The notes: generated by a model not told the origin, from the sequence alone. A stretch of DNA of 64,000 nucleotides from Bacillus sp. NP157 (GCA_018889975.1 CP076546.1:3720001-3784000); one strand, 5' to 3'. Positions 34,033-42,734 are shown, counted from the stretch's first letter. A program made the numbers and translations.

Positions 34033-35576
34033 AGGGCGGCCTGCGCCAGTCGATGGCCTGGCTGCATACGTGGGTGGGCCTGCTGCTGGGATGGTTGCTG
34101 TTCCTGGTGTTCGCCACCGGGACGGCCGCTTATTTCCAGGACGAGATCACTCGCTGGATGCAGCCGGAAGTCCACGGCCAGCGCCAGCTCGAGGCCGGTG
34201 CCGAAGGCGCGGTGGCGTACATGCGCGAGCACGCGGCAGATGCCGAGGGCTGGACGATACAGCTGCCGGGCAACCGCGCGGTGGCCACCTCTGCGTACTG
34301 GAAGGTCAAGGGCGAAAGCTTCAAGCAGTGGCGCGACCACCAGTTCCTGGTCGATGGCGCCGGGCACAAGGTGGATGCGCGCGACACGCTGGGTGGCTGG
34401 CGCCTCTACCGCATGCACTTCGACCTGTACTACGTGCCGGTGCTGTGGGCGCGCTGGGCGGTGGGCCTCGCGGCGATGTTCATGCTGGTGGCGATCATCA
34501 GTGGCGTGATCACCCACAAGAAGATTTTCGCGGACTTCTTCACGCTGCGCTTCGGCAAGGGCCAGCGCTCGTGGCTGGACGGGCATAACCTGAGCGCCGT
34601 GCTGGCGCTGCCGTTCCACTTCATGATCACCTACACCGGACTGGTCACGCTGGGTGCGCAATACATGCCCTGGGGCGCCGCCGCGGCCTACGACAACCCG
34701 GCGCAGTACTACGCCGATGCCTTCAGCGCGGAACCCGATCCGCAGCGCTCGGGTCACGCCGTGCCGATGGCCTCGATCGCGGCGATGATGCGGCAGGCAC
34801 GCGCCAGCTGGCATGGCGCCGATCCGGGCTACATCTACGTCGCCATCCCCGGCGATGCGAACTCGGTGGTGAAGATCACCCGCGCCACCGATGCATCGAT
34901 GGCCACCCGTGGCGAGACCCTCACCTTTGACGCGGCGACCGGCGCGATGCACGCGCCGCCAGGTGCACGCGGTGGCGCGGCGCAGACCGAGAGCGTGATG
35001 GTCGGCCTGCATGCCGGCCGCTATGCGCCCTTGTTGCTGCGCTGGTTCTATTTCCTGTGCGGGCTCACCGGCACGGCCATGGTCGGTACCGGCCTGGTGC
35101 TATGGACGGCCAAGCGCCGGCTGCAGCTGGCCGACCCCGAACACCCCTACTTCGGCTTCCGCCTGGTCGAGCGCCTCAACATCGCCACCATCGCCGGCCT
35201 GCCCTTCGGCATCGCCTGCTACTTCCTCGCCAACCGCCTGCTTCCCGTCGAGCTGGCGAGACGCGCGGACTGGGAGGCGAACTGGCTGTTCATCGGCTGG
35301 GGCGTGCTGGCGCTGATCGCGATCGTGCGCCCGGTGAAACGGGCCTGGGTGGAGACCCTCGCCGTAGGCGCCGTGGGTTTCTTCGCCGTGCCGCTGGTCG
35401 ACATGGCCACGACCGATCGCGGCCTGCTGGCCAGCGCGATGTCGGGTGACATCCTGTTCGTGAGCTTCGACGGGGTGATGCTGGTGTTCGCCGCGCTGCT
35501 CGGCTTCTGCGCGTGGAAGGTGCACAAGCGCAAGGAGCCCGTCCGCGCGCGGCGCAAGAAGGAAGCCATCGCATGA
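34029..35576 (+). CDS. PepSY-associated TM-helix protein (inner-membrane iron reductase-like)
   Basis: A 515-residue membrane protein with the PepSY-TM pattern: N-terminal helix preceded by LHTWVGLLLGWLLF (His in the first helix), a periplasmic domain (about 45-150), a second helix pair with HFDLYYVP and HNLSAVLALPFHFMITYTG (conserved His residues), and further helices to residue 500. Such proteins (FoxB/FsqB-like) reduce ferric siderophores at the inner membrane, probably with haem bound to the conserved His. Middle gene of a three-gene operon divergent from the TonB receptor. Confidence 0.88.
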   Translation: MKGGLRQSMAWLHTWVGLLLGWLLFLVFATGTAAYFQDEITRWMQPEVHGQRQLEAGAEGAVAYMREHAADAEGWTIQLPGNRAVATSAYWKVKGESFKQWRDHQFLVDGAGHKVDARDTLGGWRLYRMHFDLYYVPVLWARWAVGLAAMFMLVAIISGVITHKKIFADFFTLRFGKGQRSWLDGHNLSAVLALPFHFMITYTGLVTLGAQYMPWGAAAAYDNPAQYYADAFSAEPDPQRSGHAVPMASIAAMMRQARASWHGADPGYIYVAIPGDANSVVKITRATDASMATRGETLTFDAATGAMHAPPGARGGAAQTESVMVGLHAGRYAPLLLRWFYFLCGLTGTAMVGTGLVLWTAKRRLQLADPEHPYFGFRLVERLNIATIAGLPFGIACYFLANRLLPVELARRADWEANWLFIGWGVLALIAIVRPVKRAWVETLAVGAVGFFAVPLVDMATTDRGLLASAMSGDILFVSFDGVMLVFAALLGFCAWKVHKRKEPVRARRKKEAIA

Positions 35577-35839
35577 TGCTGCTCTGCCTCCTCGCGGCCC
35601 TGGCCGGGTTCGCCGCGCTGTCGCTGGGCATGTCGCGACACCAGCGCGACGTCCTCGGCAGGGCCTTGCCCGCACGCACCACGCGTGCCGTGAAGTGGTC
35701 GGGCTGGGTCCTGCTCGCGCTTGCCTGGGCCGCGGCCATCGCCAGCGACGGTGCGGCGCTCGGCTCGGTCTACTGGATCGGCGCGCTGACCTTCGCCGCG
35801 CTCGTCGTCGCCTTCTCGGTCACCCGTCTTTCGCGTTGA
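35573..35839 (+). CDS. DUF3325 small membrane protein
   Basis: An 88-residue protein with three helices (about 1-18, 38-57, 62-80), beginning MMLLCLLAALAGFAALSLGM and ending in a short basic tail. This matches DUF3325, which accompanies DUF3649 and PepSY proteins in iron loci. The ATG overlaps the PepSY stop by 4 bases. Its 3' end overlaps the convergent esterase gene by 20 bases. Confidence 0.82.
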   Translation: MMLLCLLAALAGFAALSLGMSRHQRDVLGRALPARTTRAVKWSGWVLLALAWAAAIASDGAALGSVYWIGALTFAALVVAFSVTRLSR

Positions 35840-36836
35840 GCGGCTGGCGTTTGCCGGGCAGCGCCCAGACGATGCCGCGGGTGATGATCGTAGGGAATAC
35901 GGTGAGGTGGTCTTCGCCGGGGACGGTCTGCAGTTCCACGTGCAAACCGGGATAGTGCTTCGCTTGCAGTTCCGCGACGAAGCGCTTGTTGTCGCCGACC
36001 ATATCCACGCCGGTGTTGAAGCGATGGTCCGACTTGTCCCTGGATAGCGTTTCGAACCCACCGAGGACGACGAGGACGTTGGCAGGGAGATCCTTCCGGG
36101 CCGCCAGCGCCTCGTGCATGCGCGCGAACTCGACGCCACGATCGAACTGTAACGACGGACTGCCGAGGATGTAGCGGCTGAACATGCCCGGATCGTGGAT
36201 GAGGATGTCCCAGCCGAGCAGGCCACCGTACGAATGGCCGACGTAGATGGCACGCGACATGTCGGCGCGATATGCCCCGGCGACCAGGGGGAACACATCG
36301 TCCTTGATGAACTCGCGATAGCCCTCGGCCTGGCCGTGCACGACCGGCCGCCCGGGCATGTCGGATGTCAAGCCATTCGGGCCGCGATCGGTCGGCGTGT
36401 AGTCGCGACGCCGGCTGTACACCGGCGTGTCGCCGACGGCATACGAAAGGCCGACCAGGATGAAGTCCTCGGTGCCATCGCCATGCTCGCCCAGCCGCCG
36501 CGCGATGCTACGGATCAACGGAAACGCATAGTTCGCGTCGGTGACGAACATCACCGGGTACTTGCGGTCGGGATGCTCGTTGTAATCCGGTGGCAGGCTC
36601 ACGAACACCTGGTAATCGCGACCCAGCTTCCCCGCATGCACCGAGCGCACCTCGGTGTCCTCAAGCGAATACCGCTCCACCACCCCCGTGTCCGTGTAGG
36701 AGCGCGCCTGCGCGCGACCCCCAACCGCGACACCATCGGTGCCGTCCACACCGTCCTCAAATTTCCCCGTACACCCCGACGCGGAAACAGCGACAACCAC
36801 AAGCCCGAAAACCCACCGCCAACCCATACCCATCAT
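35820..36836 (-). CDS. Putative lipoprotein esterase (Fes/IroE-like siderophore hydrolase fold)
   Basis: A 338-residue alpha/beta hydrolase of the PF00756 esterase family with a lipoprotein signal (VVVAVSASGC). The nucleophile elbow is VGHSYGGLLG; VPGEDHLTVFP holds the catalytic His. It resembles IroE/BesA-type enzymes, which open siderophore lactones, and its place beside the receptor-PepSY locus supports that role (inference). An in-frame REP (36695-36717) encodes GRAQARSY in the linker after the lipobox. ATG 36836 is preferred over the earlier GTG, with a GGGAAGG nearby. Confidence 0.85.
   Translation of the reverse strand: MMGMGWRWVFGLVVVAVSASGCTGKFEDGVDGTDGVAVGGRAQARSYTDTGVVERYSLEDTEVRSVHAGKLGRDYQVFVSLPPDYNEHPDRKYPVMFVTDANYAFPLIRSIARRLGEHGDGTEDFILVGLSYAVGDTPVYSRRRDYTPTDRGPNGLTSDMPGRPVVHGQAEGYREFIKDDVFPLVAGAYRADMSRAIYVGHSYGGLLGWDILIHDPGMFSRYILGSPSLQFDRGVEFARMHEALAARKDLPANVLVVLGGFETLSRDKSDHRFNTGVDMVGDNKRFVAELQAKHYPGLHVELQTVPGEDHLTVFPTIITRGIVWALPGKRQPLNAKDG
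36695..36717 (+). repeat. REP element inside the esterase coding sequence
   Basis: The full REP core TGTAGGAGCGCGCCTGCGCG is in frame with the minus-strand lipoprotein gene and is translated as part of its linker (GRAQARSY), between the lipobox and the catalytic domain. Confidence 0.85.
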
Positions 36837-36892
36837 CCCCACCCTTCCCTGCACTCAAGCCATCCCCATTGACGCACACCCAGCCCAACCCG

Positions 36893-37552
36893 TCACGCCA
36901 TCAAAAGGTCTTCGTAAAAAGCCCCGATCGCCAGCGTCGGATGCGCAATCTGGATCTCCAGGATCCACAACCCCGGCACCGGCTCCGCATCGAGATCGCC
37001 AAGGTTGCCTGCCTTGTGCACCGCATGTGGGTAGTCGCCCACCCGGTGTCCCTTGGTCGCATGGTTCAAACGCCAGCCCATGGCCTCGGCTTCCGCGGAC
37101 ACGTAGTCGTACAACGCCACGCCGGTGACGCCTCCGCGCCAGCGCACCTCGCCACGACGAAACAGTTCGCGTGCGGCGTCGGCACAGGCGTGCATGGTGG
37201 CGTCGCTGCCGACGACGAAGGTGTCGCCGACATCGCCTTCGTGGCCGTCGAACACGGGACCGAGGTCGACGAAGAACAGGTCGTTCCCGGCCAGCACCGT
37301 ATCGGGGGCCGACTTCTGCCGGAACGTCTTCAGCGTGTTCGCGCCGAACCGGATGATGCTGGGATGCCAGATCCGCTGCATGCCGGCGGCAGCCAGGCGC
37401 TTGCCCGCGATGACGATCGCTTCCGGCTCGGTCATGCCGGGCGTGATGTGCGCAGCGATGTCGCGCAAGGCGAGCCAGGAGCGCTCGCGGGCGGCGAGCA
37501 TGCTATCCAGGGAGAAGGCTTTGCCGACGTTTTGGGCTGTGGTGGCTGGCAT
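36893..37552 (-). CDS. M24-family metallopeptidase-like protein
   Basis: A 219-residue protein of the creatinase/aminopeptidase P (pita-bread) fold: FFVDLGPV (first Asp ligand region), GDVGDTFVVG (second Asp), KGHRVGDYPHAVHK (His region) and the final ILEIQIA (Glu). It is shorter than full Xaa-Pro peptidases because the N-terminal domain is absent, as in stand-alone M24 proteins and methionine aminopeptidase-like enzymes. Function is likely a dipeptidase or related hydrolase; substrate unknown. The ligand set appears mostly complete by eye. Confidence 0.82.
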   Translation of the reverse strand: MPATTAQNVGKAFSLDSMLAARERSWLALRDIAAHITPGMTEPEAIVIAGKRLAAAGMQRIWHPSIIRFGANTLKTFRQKSAPDTVLAGNDLFFVDLGPVFDGHEGDVGDTFVVGSDATMHACADAARELFRRGEVRWRGGVTGVALYDYVSAEAEAMGWRLNHATKGHRVGDYPHAVHKAGNLGDLDAEPVPGLWILEIQIAHPTLAIGAFYEDLLMA

Positions 37553-37590
37553 GGGGTGTTTCTCGGCTGACCTGGGGTGAGATTGGTGGT

Positions 37591-37614
37591 TTCGCGCGCG
37601 GGCGCGCTCCTACA
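37591..37614 (-). repeat. REP element supplying a stop codon
   Basis: Reverse copy in which the conserved TAG of TGTAGGAGCG (complement strand) is the stop codon of the overlapping glycerophosphotransferase-like gene (ends TTG TAG). Confidence 0.85.
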
Positions 37615-38671
37615 AGGGCGTGTCGCCAGGGAGCAGCGCCGGCAGGTCGCGCATCGCCTTGTAGCGGCGGACGAGGTTGAGCGGCTTGCGCTTCATCGTG
37701 CCGAAGTCGCTGTGGCGGAAGGCGGCGACGGCGTCGAGCACGCGTTCACTCGCGTGGCCGTCGTGCGATGGGTGGATCTGGTCGGCGTGTGCCTTGATCG
37801 CCGCCATCAGTTCGGGGGGATGCGTGAGTGCGCGGTCGATCGCGGCGTCCACGTCGTCGGGCGTTGGCACGTCGAGCATGAACGGATGCGGCACGCGGTT
37901 CGCGATCGTCACCACCGGCTTGTGCATCACCGCAAACTCGTGGATCACCGACGAGGTGTCGCACACCAGCACATCGGCCGCGCGCTCCAGTTCGATCAGC
38001 CTATCCGAGGTGTAGAAGCGTGCGTTCGCGGCTTCGAGCCCGCGATACGCGGCGAACAGATCCTGGGGGCATTTCGGATGCAGCGTCAGCAGCCACTGGC
38101 GGTCGCCGCGCGCGATCATCTTGCGCAGTGGCTCGACCATGCCGGGTGCCGCGCTGAGGCGGTGGCTGAACGTCGATGCGTACATCACCACCGGGCGTCC
38201 GTCCGGCACCAGCAACGCGGGGTCGCGCGGCGGTGCGGGTTCGACGAACAGCGGATCGAGCTTTGGCCAGCCCGTCTCGCGTACGGCGAAGTAGCCGTGC
38301 TCCTTAGCCAGCGCCTCGAACGGCTGCGTGGTCGCGGGGCCCTGGGTCACGTACAGGTCGAAGAAGCCGCGGATGGCGAAGTGGCCACGGCCCGGTTCGC
38401 GCTTCTCGGCATTGAAGCCGTGGAACACCTGCACCTTTACGCCGGGCAGGCGCGGCGAGACCCAGTTGGCGGCGCAGTACACCGCTTCGGGCTGCAAGGC
38501 TTTCGCCGCCTTCAGGCTGGTGACGCGCGGTTCGCCGGCACCCAGGTGCGAGGCCACCGCGTCGGGCACGATCCAGTGCACGTCCTGGCCGCGCGCCTTC
38601 GCCGCCGCGGCCAGCGGACGCAGGATGGGCAACGCGTACTCTTCGGTGGCGAACATCAGGCAGGCAGCCAC
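37610..38671 (-). CDS. CDP-glycerol glycerophosphotransferase-like protein
   Basis: A 353-residue protein matching the CDP-glycerol:poly(glycerophosphate) glycerophosphotransferase (Glyphos_transf) fold: FHGFNAEK, then a Rossmann-like second half with MYASTFSHRLSAAPGM, LTLHPKCPQDL and the donor-site segment VCDTSSVIHEFAVMHKPVVT (Asp-Thr-Ser-Ser). In Gram-negative bacteria such proteins transfer glycerol phosphate or related groups to surface glycans such as LPS or capsule. GTG at 38671 with GAGGTC upstream gives the family-like N-terminus. It is divergent from a family 2 glycosyltransferase, supporting an envelope-sugar role. Confidence 0.85.
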   Translation of the reverse strand: MAACLMFATEEYALPILRPLAAAAKARGQDVHWIVPDAVASHLGAGEPRVTSLKAAKALQPEAVYCAANWVSPRLPGVKVQVFHGFNAEKREPGRGHFAIRGFFDLYVTQGPATTQPFEALAKEHGYFAVRETGWPKLDPLFVEPAPPRDPALLVPDGRPVVMYASTFSHRLSAAPGMVEPLRKMIARGDRQWLLTLHPKCPQDLFAAYRGLEAANARFYTSDRLIELERAADVLVCDTSSVIHEFAVMHKPVVTIANRVPHPFMLDVPTPDDVDAAIDRALTHPPELMAAIKAHADQIHPSHDGHASERVLDAVAAFRHSDFGTMKRKPLNLVRRYKAMRDLPALLPGDTPL

Positions 38672-38736
38672 GGGCGGACCTCGATCGGGAGCAACGTGGC
38701 ATTATGGCCCGCCAGCCCCATCCAGCCCATGTTTCC

Positions 38737-39504
38737 ATGACCCAGCGGCCCATTTCCCTCTGCGTGATCACCCAGGACGAGGCCGACCGCATCCGCGATT
38801 GCCTCGCTTCCGCGAGCTTCTGCGATGACCTGGTGGTCGTCGATGGTGGATCGCGCGACGACACCCAGGCCATCGCCCGCGAGATGGGTGCACGGGTTTT
38901 CGAACGGGCCTTCGATGGCTTCCGCAGCCAGAAGGCGTTTGCCGTCGCCCAGGCGAAGAACGAGTGGGTGCTCTGCCTGGACGCCGACGAGCGCGTGGGC
39001 GACGACCTGCGCGAGGCCATCGACCAGGCCTTCGCGGGTGGCTTCGCCGGGGCGGCCGGCTACCGGTTCTATCGACGCAACGATTTCTTCGGCCGCTTCA
39101 TGCGCCATGGCAACGCCGGCGCCGACAAGGTGCTGCGCCTGTTCGACCGCCGCCAGGGTGGCTGGCGTGGTCCCCGCGAGATCCACGAATCGGTAAGCGT
39201 CGACGGCACGGTGAAGATGCTCGATGGCTTCCTCGACCATTACCCGTATCGCTCGCTGTCCGAACTGATGGGCAAGCAGGAACGCTACGCGCACATGATG
39301 GCCGTGGAGGAGTTCGCGAAGGGCAAGCGTGCCACGCTTGCACAGATCATCGTCAGCCCGATGTGGCGGTTCTTCCGCGGGTATGTCCTGCGCGCCGGGT
39401 TCCTCGATGGGTGGCGCGGGATCGTCTACGCGCTGCTGCGGGTGGAGTACGTGCGGCGGAAGTATGTGAAGTTGTACCTGCTGGGCCACGGGCAGAAGCC
39501 GTAG
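38737..39504 (+). CDS. Family 2 glycosyltransferase (LPS core WaaE/KdtX-like)
   Basis: A 255-residue GT2 enzyme: SLCVITQDEADRIRDCL opening, VVDGGSRDDT and the metal-binding LDADERV, then the GYRFYRRNDFFGRF and GYVLRAGFLDGWRG segments characteristic of WaaE/KdtX-type core glycosyltransferases that add glucose or a heptose-linked sugar to lipid A-core. It acts at the cytoplasmic face using a nucleotide sugar. The ATG at 38737 aligns with homologues; an in-frame ATG at 38704 adds 11 residues. Divergent from the glycerophosphotransferase-like gene by about 65 bases. Confidence 0.88.
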   Translation: MTQRPISLCVITQDEADRIRDCLASASFCDDLVVVDGGSRDDTQAIAREMGARVFERAFDGFRSQKAFAVAQAKNEWVLCLDADERVGDDLREAIDQAFAGGFAGAAGYRFYRRNDFFGRFMRHGNAGADKVLRLFDRRQGGWRGPREIHESVSVDGTVKMLDGFLDHYPYRSLSELMGKQERYAHMMAVEEFAKGKRATLAQIIVSPMWRFFRGYVLRAGFLDGWRGIVYALLRVEYVRRKYVKLYLLGHGQKP

Positions 39505-39518
39505 CGCCGCCCCTGTAC

Positions 39519-39542
39519 TGTAGGAGCGCGCCTGCGCGCGAA
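39519..39542 (+). repeat. REP element
   Basis: Forward copy directly after the glycosyltransferase stop; faces the reverse copy at 39690 with a minisatellite between. Confidence 0.85.
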
Positions 39543-39556
39543 GGTCCTCGCGACGA

Positions 39557-39671
39557 CGCTTTCGATGGCGCAAAACGCTTTCGATGAGGCAAAGCGCTTT
39601 CGACGACGCAAAGCGCTTTCGATGAGGCCGAACCCTTTCAATGACGCAAAAACGCTTCCGATGACGCAACC
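39557..39671. repeat. Six-unit 19-bp minisatellite
   Basis: Six head-to-tail copies of CGCTTTCGATGACGCAAAG (19 bp, fifth copy 20 bp) fill the space between two inverted REPs. Copies differ by 1-6 bases. No open reading frame or spacer structure accompanies them, so this is not CRISPR. Confidence 0.8.
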
Positions 39672-39689
39672 TTGCCGCCTGCCGGCGGA

Positions 39690-39712
39690 TCGCGCGCGGG
39701 CGCGCTCCTACA
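39690..39712 (-). repeat. REP element supplying a stop codon
   Basis: Reverse copy whose conserved TAG is the stop codon of the nitronate monooxygenase gene (CTG TAG), the second such case in the window. Confidence 0.85.
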
Positions 39713-40784
39713 GGCGGTGCAGCAGGTGCGAGGCCTGGTCGAGGATGCGGCGGGTGATGGTTTCGGCGGGTTCTTCGCGTGCCAGCGCGCCGGCCTGGCC
39801 GCTCCATAGTGGCTGGAAGTCGCCCTTGCCGAGCTTTTCCGTCGCGGCGCGCATCGGCGCCAGCGGGCCGCCGGCGAGCGGGAACGGCAGGGCATCGGGC
39901 GACAGCGGGCCGACCTCGCGCATGATCCGGTTGATGACCCCGCGGGCGGGACGGCCGGTGAGGACGTTGGTCACCGCGGTGTTGTCGTCGCGGGCCTGCT
40001 TCAGGGCGGCCTTGTGCACCGGCACGCTCGTCGATTCATCGGACAGCAGGTAGGCCGTACCGACCTGGACGCCCGCGGCGCCGAGCATCAGCGCGGCGGC
40101 CATCCCGCGTCCGTCGGCGACGGCCCCCGCGGCGATCACCGGGATCTCCAGCGCATCGACCATCTGCGGCAACAAGGCGAACAGGCCCGGCTGGGTCGCC
40201 ATGTCGTCGGTGAGGAAGTTGCCGCGATGGCCGCCGGCCTCGTTGCCCTGGGCGATCACCGCATCGACGCCGTGCTCGGCCAGCCATCGGCCTTCGGCCA
40301 CCGTGGTCGCCGAGCCGAGGATCTTCGCGCCGGTCGCCCGGACCCGCTCGAGCAGCTCACGCGCGGGCAGGCCAAAGTGGAAGCTCACCACCTCCGGCTT
40401 CAGCGATTCCACCATCCGGCACATCGCGTCATCGAACGGCGCGCGGCCACCGGCTGCCGGGAGGCCGGCGGGGTCGACCGCGAACTCGCCGAAGTACGGC
40501 GCCAGCCGGTCGAGCCATCGGGCGTTCTCCGCCTCGCTCGGCGTCCGTCGCTCGTGGGCGAAGAAGTTCAGGTTGAGCGGCGCCGCCACCGCGCCACGGA
40601 AGTCTGCGACATCCGACGTGGCCTTCTCCACCGTGATCGACGAACACGGGATCGAACCCAGCCCACCTGCCTTCGCGACGGCGATCGCCAGCGCGGCGCC
40701 ACCGGAGCCGGCCATGGGCGCCAGCAACAGCGGGTGGTCGATGCGGAACAGGTCGGACAGGCGGCGGTCGGTCCAGGTCGGCAT
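39708..40784 (-). CDS. Nitronate monooxygenase (2-nitropropane dioxygenase family)
   Basis: A 358-residue FMN enzyme with a TIM-barrel pattern: LLLAPMAGSGGAALAIAVAK at the N-terminus, AGGLGSIPCSS, the substrate/FMN loop AQGNEAGGHRG and a phosphate-binding GAAGVQVGTAYLLSDES. It oxidises alkyl nitronates to carbonyls plus nitrite, detoxifying propionate-3-nitronate and nitroalkanes. It ends in the REP stop. It is divergent from the berberine-bridge-type oxidase with about 165 bases between, so the two may share regulation. Start at ATG 40784; the frame is open upstream without support. Confidence 0.92.
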   Translation of the reverse strand: MPTWTDRRLSDLFRIDHPLLLAPMAGSGGAALAIAVAKAGGLGSIPCSSITVEKATSDVADFRGAVAAPLNLNFFAHERRTPSEAENARWLDRLAPYFGEFAVDPAGLPAAGGRAPFDDAMCRMVESLKPEVVSFHFGLPARELLERVRATGAKILGSATTVAEGRWLAEHGVDAVIAQGNEAGGHRGNFLTDDMATQPGLFALLPQMVDALEIPVIAAGAVADGRGMAAALMLGAAGVQVGTAYLLSDESTSVPVHKAALKQARDDNTAVTNVLTGRPARGVINRIMREVGPLSPDALPFPLAGGPLAPMRAATEKLGKGDFQPLWSGQAGALAREEPAETITRRILDQASHLLHRL

Positions 40785-40950
40785 GGGGGGTGCTCTGGTC
40801 GGGGGAAACGCCATTTTGCGCGTCGTGGCAGGGAGACCCAACCCCTGGGGTCCACCATTCGTCCCAAACCCCTCGCCATTCCTCCCTACGCCGGCGACAC
40901 GGCGCCCACCAGCGGCGCAGCATCGACCCCAGCCGACAAGGAGATGCCCC

Positions 40951-42696
40951 ATGGACCGCCGCACCCTGCTCAAGACCGCCCTCATCCTCCCGCTGCTGCC
41001 GCTGGTCGCGAAGGTCGATGCCTTCGTCACCGGCGATGGCCGCTGGCTCAAGCCCGGTGCCGCCGGCTGGCCGACCGACGCCGACTGGGACGCGCTCAAC
41101 CGCCAGGTCGGCGGGCGTCTCTCCATCCCGAGGAACCCGCTGCTCGACCCGGCCACCCGCGACGAGGCCCTGGCCCAGATCGGCAACCCGTTCTATGTTG
41201 GCGAGCATCCCGCGCTCACCCAGACCAGCGGCTGGTACCAGGGCTGGACCTCGTCGCCGAGCGCCTGGGTCCTCGCCGCCGAGAGCGCGCAGGACGTGGC
41301 CACCGCCGTCGCATGGGCGGTGAAGCATCGCGTGCGCCTCGTCATCCGCGGCGGCGGGCACAGCTACCTCGGCGCATCGAACGCACCGGACTCCCTGCTG
41401 ATCTGGACGCGGCGGATGAACACGGTGGAGATGGCCACGTCGTTCGTCCCCAGGGGCGCAAAGGCCGGCACGGCCGGCATGCCGGTGGTCCACGTCGGCG
41501 CGGGCGCGATGTGGATCGACGCCTACCACGCGGTCACCACCATGGGCGGCCGTTACGTACAGGGCGGTGGTTGCACCACCGTCGGCTGCGCCGGTTTCGC
41601 CGGCGGTGGTGGCTTCGGCAGTCTCTCCAAGGCCTTCGGCACCGGCGCGTCGAACATGGTCGAGGCCGAGGTGGTCACCGCCGACGGCAAGATCCGCGTG
41701 GTGAATGCCTACCAGGACCCGGAGCTGTTCTGGGCGCTGAAGGGCGGTGGCGGTGGCAACTTCGGCGTGGTTACCCGGCTGACCTTCCGCACGCATGACC
41801 TGCCGGAGAACTTCGGCGGCGTGTTCGGCCGCCTCATCGCCGACAGCGACGCGTCGTTCCAGGCGCTCGTCGCCCAGCTGCTCCGGCACTTCCGTGACCA
41901 CCTGTGCAACCCGCACTGGGGCGAGCAGGTCGGCTTCGACGGCGACCGCCACATGCGCATCTCGATGGTGTTCCAGGACCTCAACAAGTACCAGGCCACC
42001 GAGGCGTGGCAGCCATTCCTCGACTGGGTCGCGGCCCGCCCAGCCTATAAGTGGCTGTCTCCGCTGGAAGTGTTCGCCATCCCTGCCCGGCATTTCTGGG
42101 ACATCGGCTTCTACCAGAAGGCCGGCGTCGACTTCGCGACTCCCGACAAGCGGGCCGGTACACCGAACTATCACATGGTCTGGAGCGGCGACCTGGAACA
42201 GGTCGGCTGGTACATCCACGCCTACACCTCGGCCTGGTTGCCCTCGCGGCTGCTCCGCGACGACAGCGTCGAGGCCATGGCCAGCGCCATCGTCGAGGCG
42301 GCGAAGGACATGGACGTGGGCCTGCATTTCAACAAGGGCCTGTTCGGCGGCTCGCCAGATGCCCTGGCCGCGGCGCGCGACACGGCGACCAATCCCGAGC
42401 TGCTCGATGCGTTCGCCCTGGCGATCATCGCGAATGGCGGCGACCCGGTGTTCGAGGGGCTACCGGGAGCGAAGGTCGACGCGGTGAAGGCGCAGCGCGG
42501 GGAAGCACGCGTGCGCAAGGCGTACGCGCGACTGATGCAGGTCAGTCCGGGAGCGGGGGCGTATTTCTCGGAGAGCGACTACTTCCAGAAGGATTTCAGG
42601 AAGGCGTATTGGGGGACGAACGTGGGGCGGTTGGCGGCGGCCAAGAAGCGGTATGACCCTGAGGGGGTGTTTGCGGTGCGGAATGGGGTGGCGTAA
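40951..42696 (+). CDS. FAD-linked oxidoreductase, berberine-bridge-enzyme type, exported
   Basis: A 581-residue FAD-binding oxidase. The signal MDRRTLLKTALILPLLPLVA has a twin-Arg start and hydrophobic core, fitting Tat or Sec export of a folded flavoprotein. The FAD-binding PP-loop with His is RGGGHSYLGAS, and GGCTTVGCAGFAGGGGFG provides the Cys-containing second flavin contact of berberine-bridge-like enzymes. Substrates of bacterial members include oligosaccharides (chito- or glucooligosaccharide oxidase type) and alkaloids; not determined here. AAGGAG 9 bases before the ATG is a good ribosome binding site. Confidence 0.92.
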   Translation: MDRRTLLKTALILPLLPLVAKVDAFVTGDGRWLKPGAAGWPTDADWDALNRQVGGRLSIPRNPLLDPATRDEALAQIGNPFYVGEHPALTQTSGWYQGWTSSPSAWVLAAESAQDVATAVAWAVKHRVRLVIRGGGHSYLGASNAPDSLLIWTRRMNTVEMATSFVPRGAKAGTAGMPVVHVGAGAMWIDAYHAVTTMGGRYVQGGGCTTVGCAGFAGGGGFGSLSKAFGTGASNMVEAEVVTADGKIRVVNAYQDPELFWALKGGGGGNFGVVTRLTFRTHDLPENFGGVFGRLIADSDASFQALVAQLLRHFRDHLCNPHWGEQVGFDGDRHMRISMVFQDLNKYQATEAWQPFLDWVAARPAYKWLSPLEVFAIPARHFWDIGFYQKAGVDFATPDKRAGTPNYHMVWSGDLEQVGWYIHAYTSAWLPSRLLRDDSVEAMASAIVEAAKDMDVGLHFNKGLFGGSPDALAAARDTATNPELLDAFALAIIANGGDPVFEGLPGAKVDAVKAQRGEARVRKAYARLMQVSPGAGAYFSESDYFQKDFRKAYWGTNVGRLAAAKKRYDPEGVFAVRNGVA

Positions 42697-42734
42697 GGGG
42701 GTGGAGGGTTATTGAGAAGTGGTGCCAGGAGATG

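Noticed and set aside
33557-34117. N-terminal extension of the first TonB receptor
   Set aside because: It would run across the Fur box and the divergent DUF3649 gene. The signal peptide begins at 33556.
39557-39671. CRISPR array
   Set aside because: Units of 19 bp follow each other directly without spacers, and no cas genes are near.
40429-42327. A 632-codon antisense open frame across the FAD oxidase
   Set aside because: Mirror frame of a gene with intact FAD-binding motifs.
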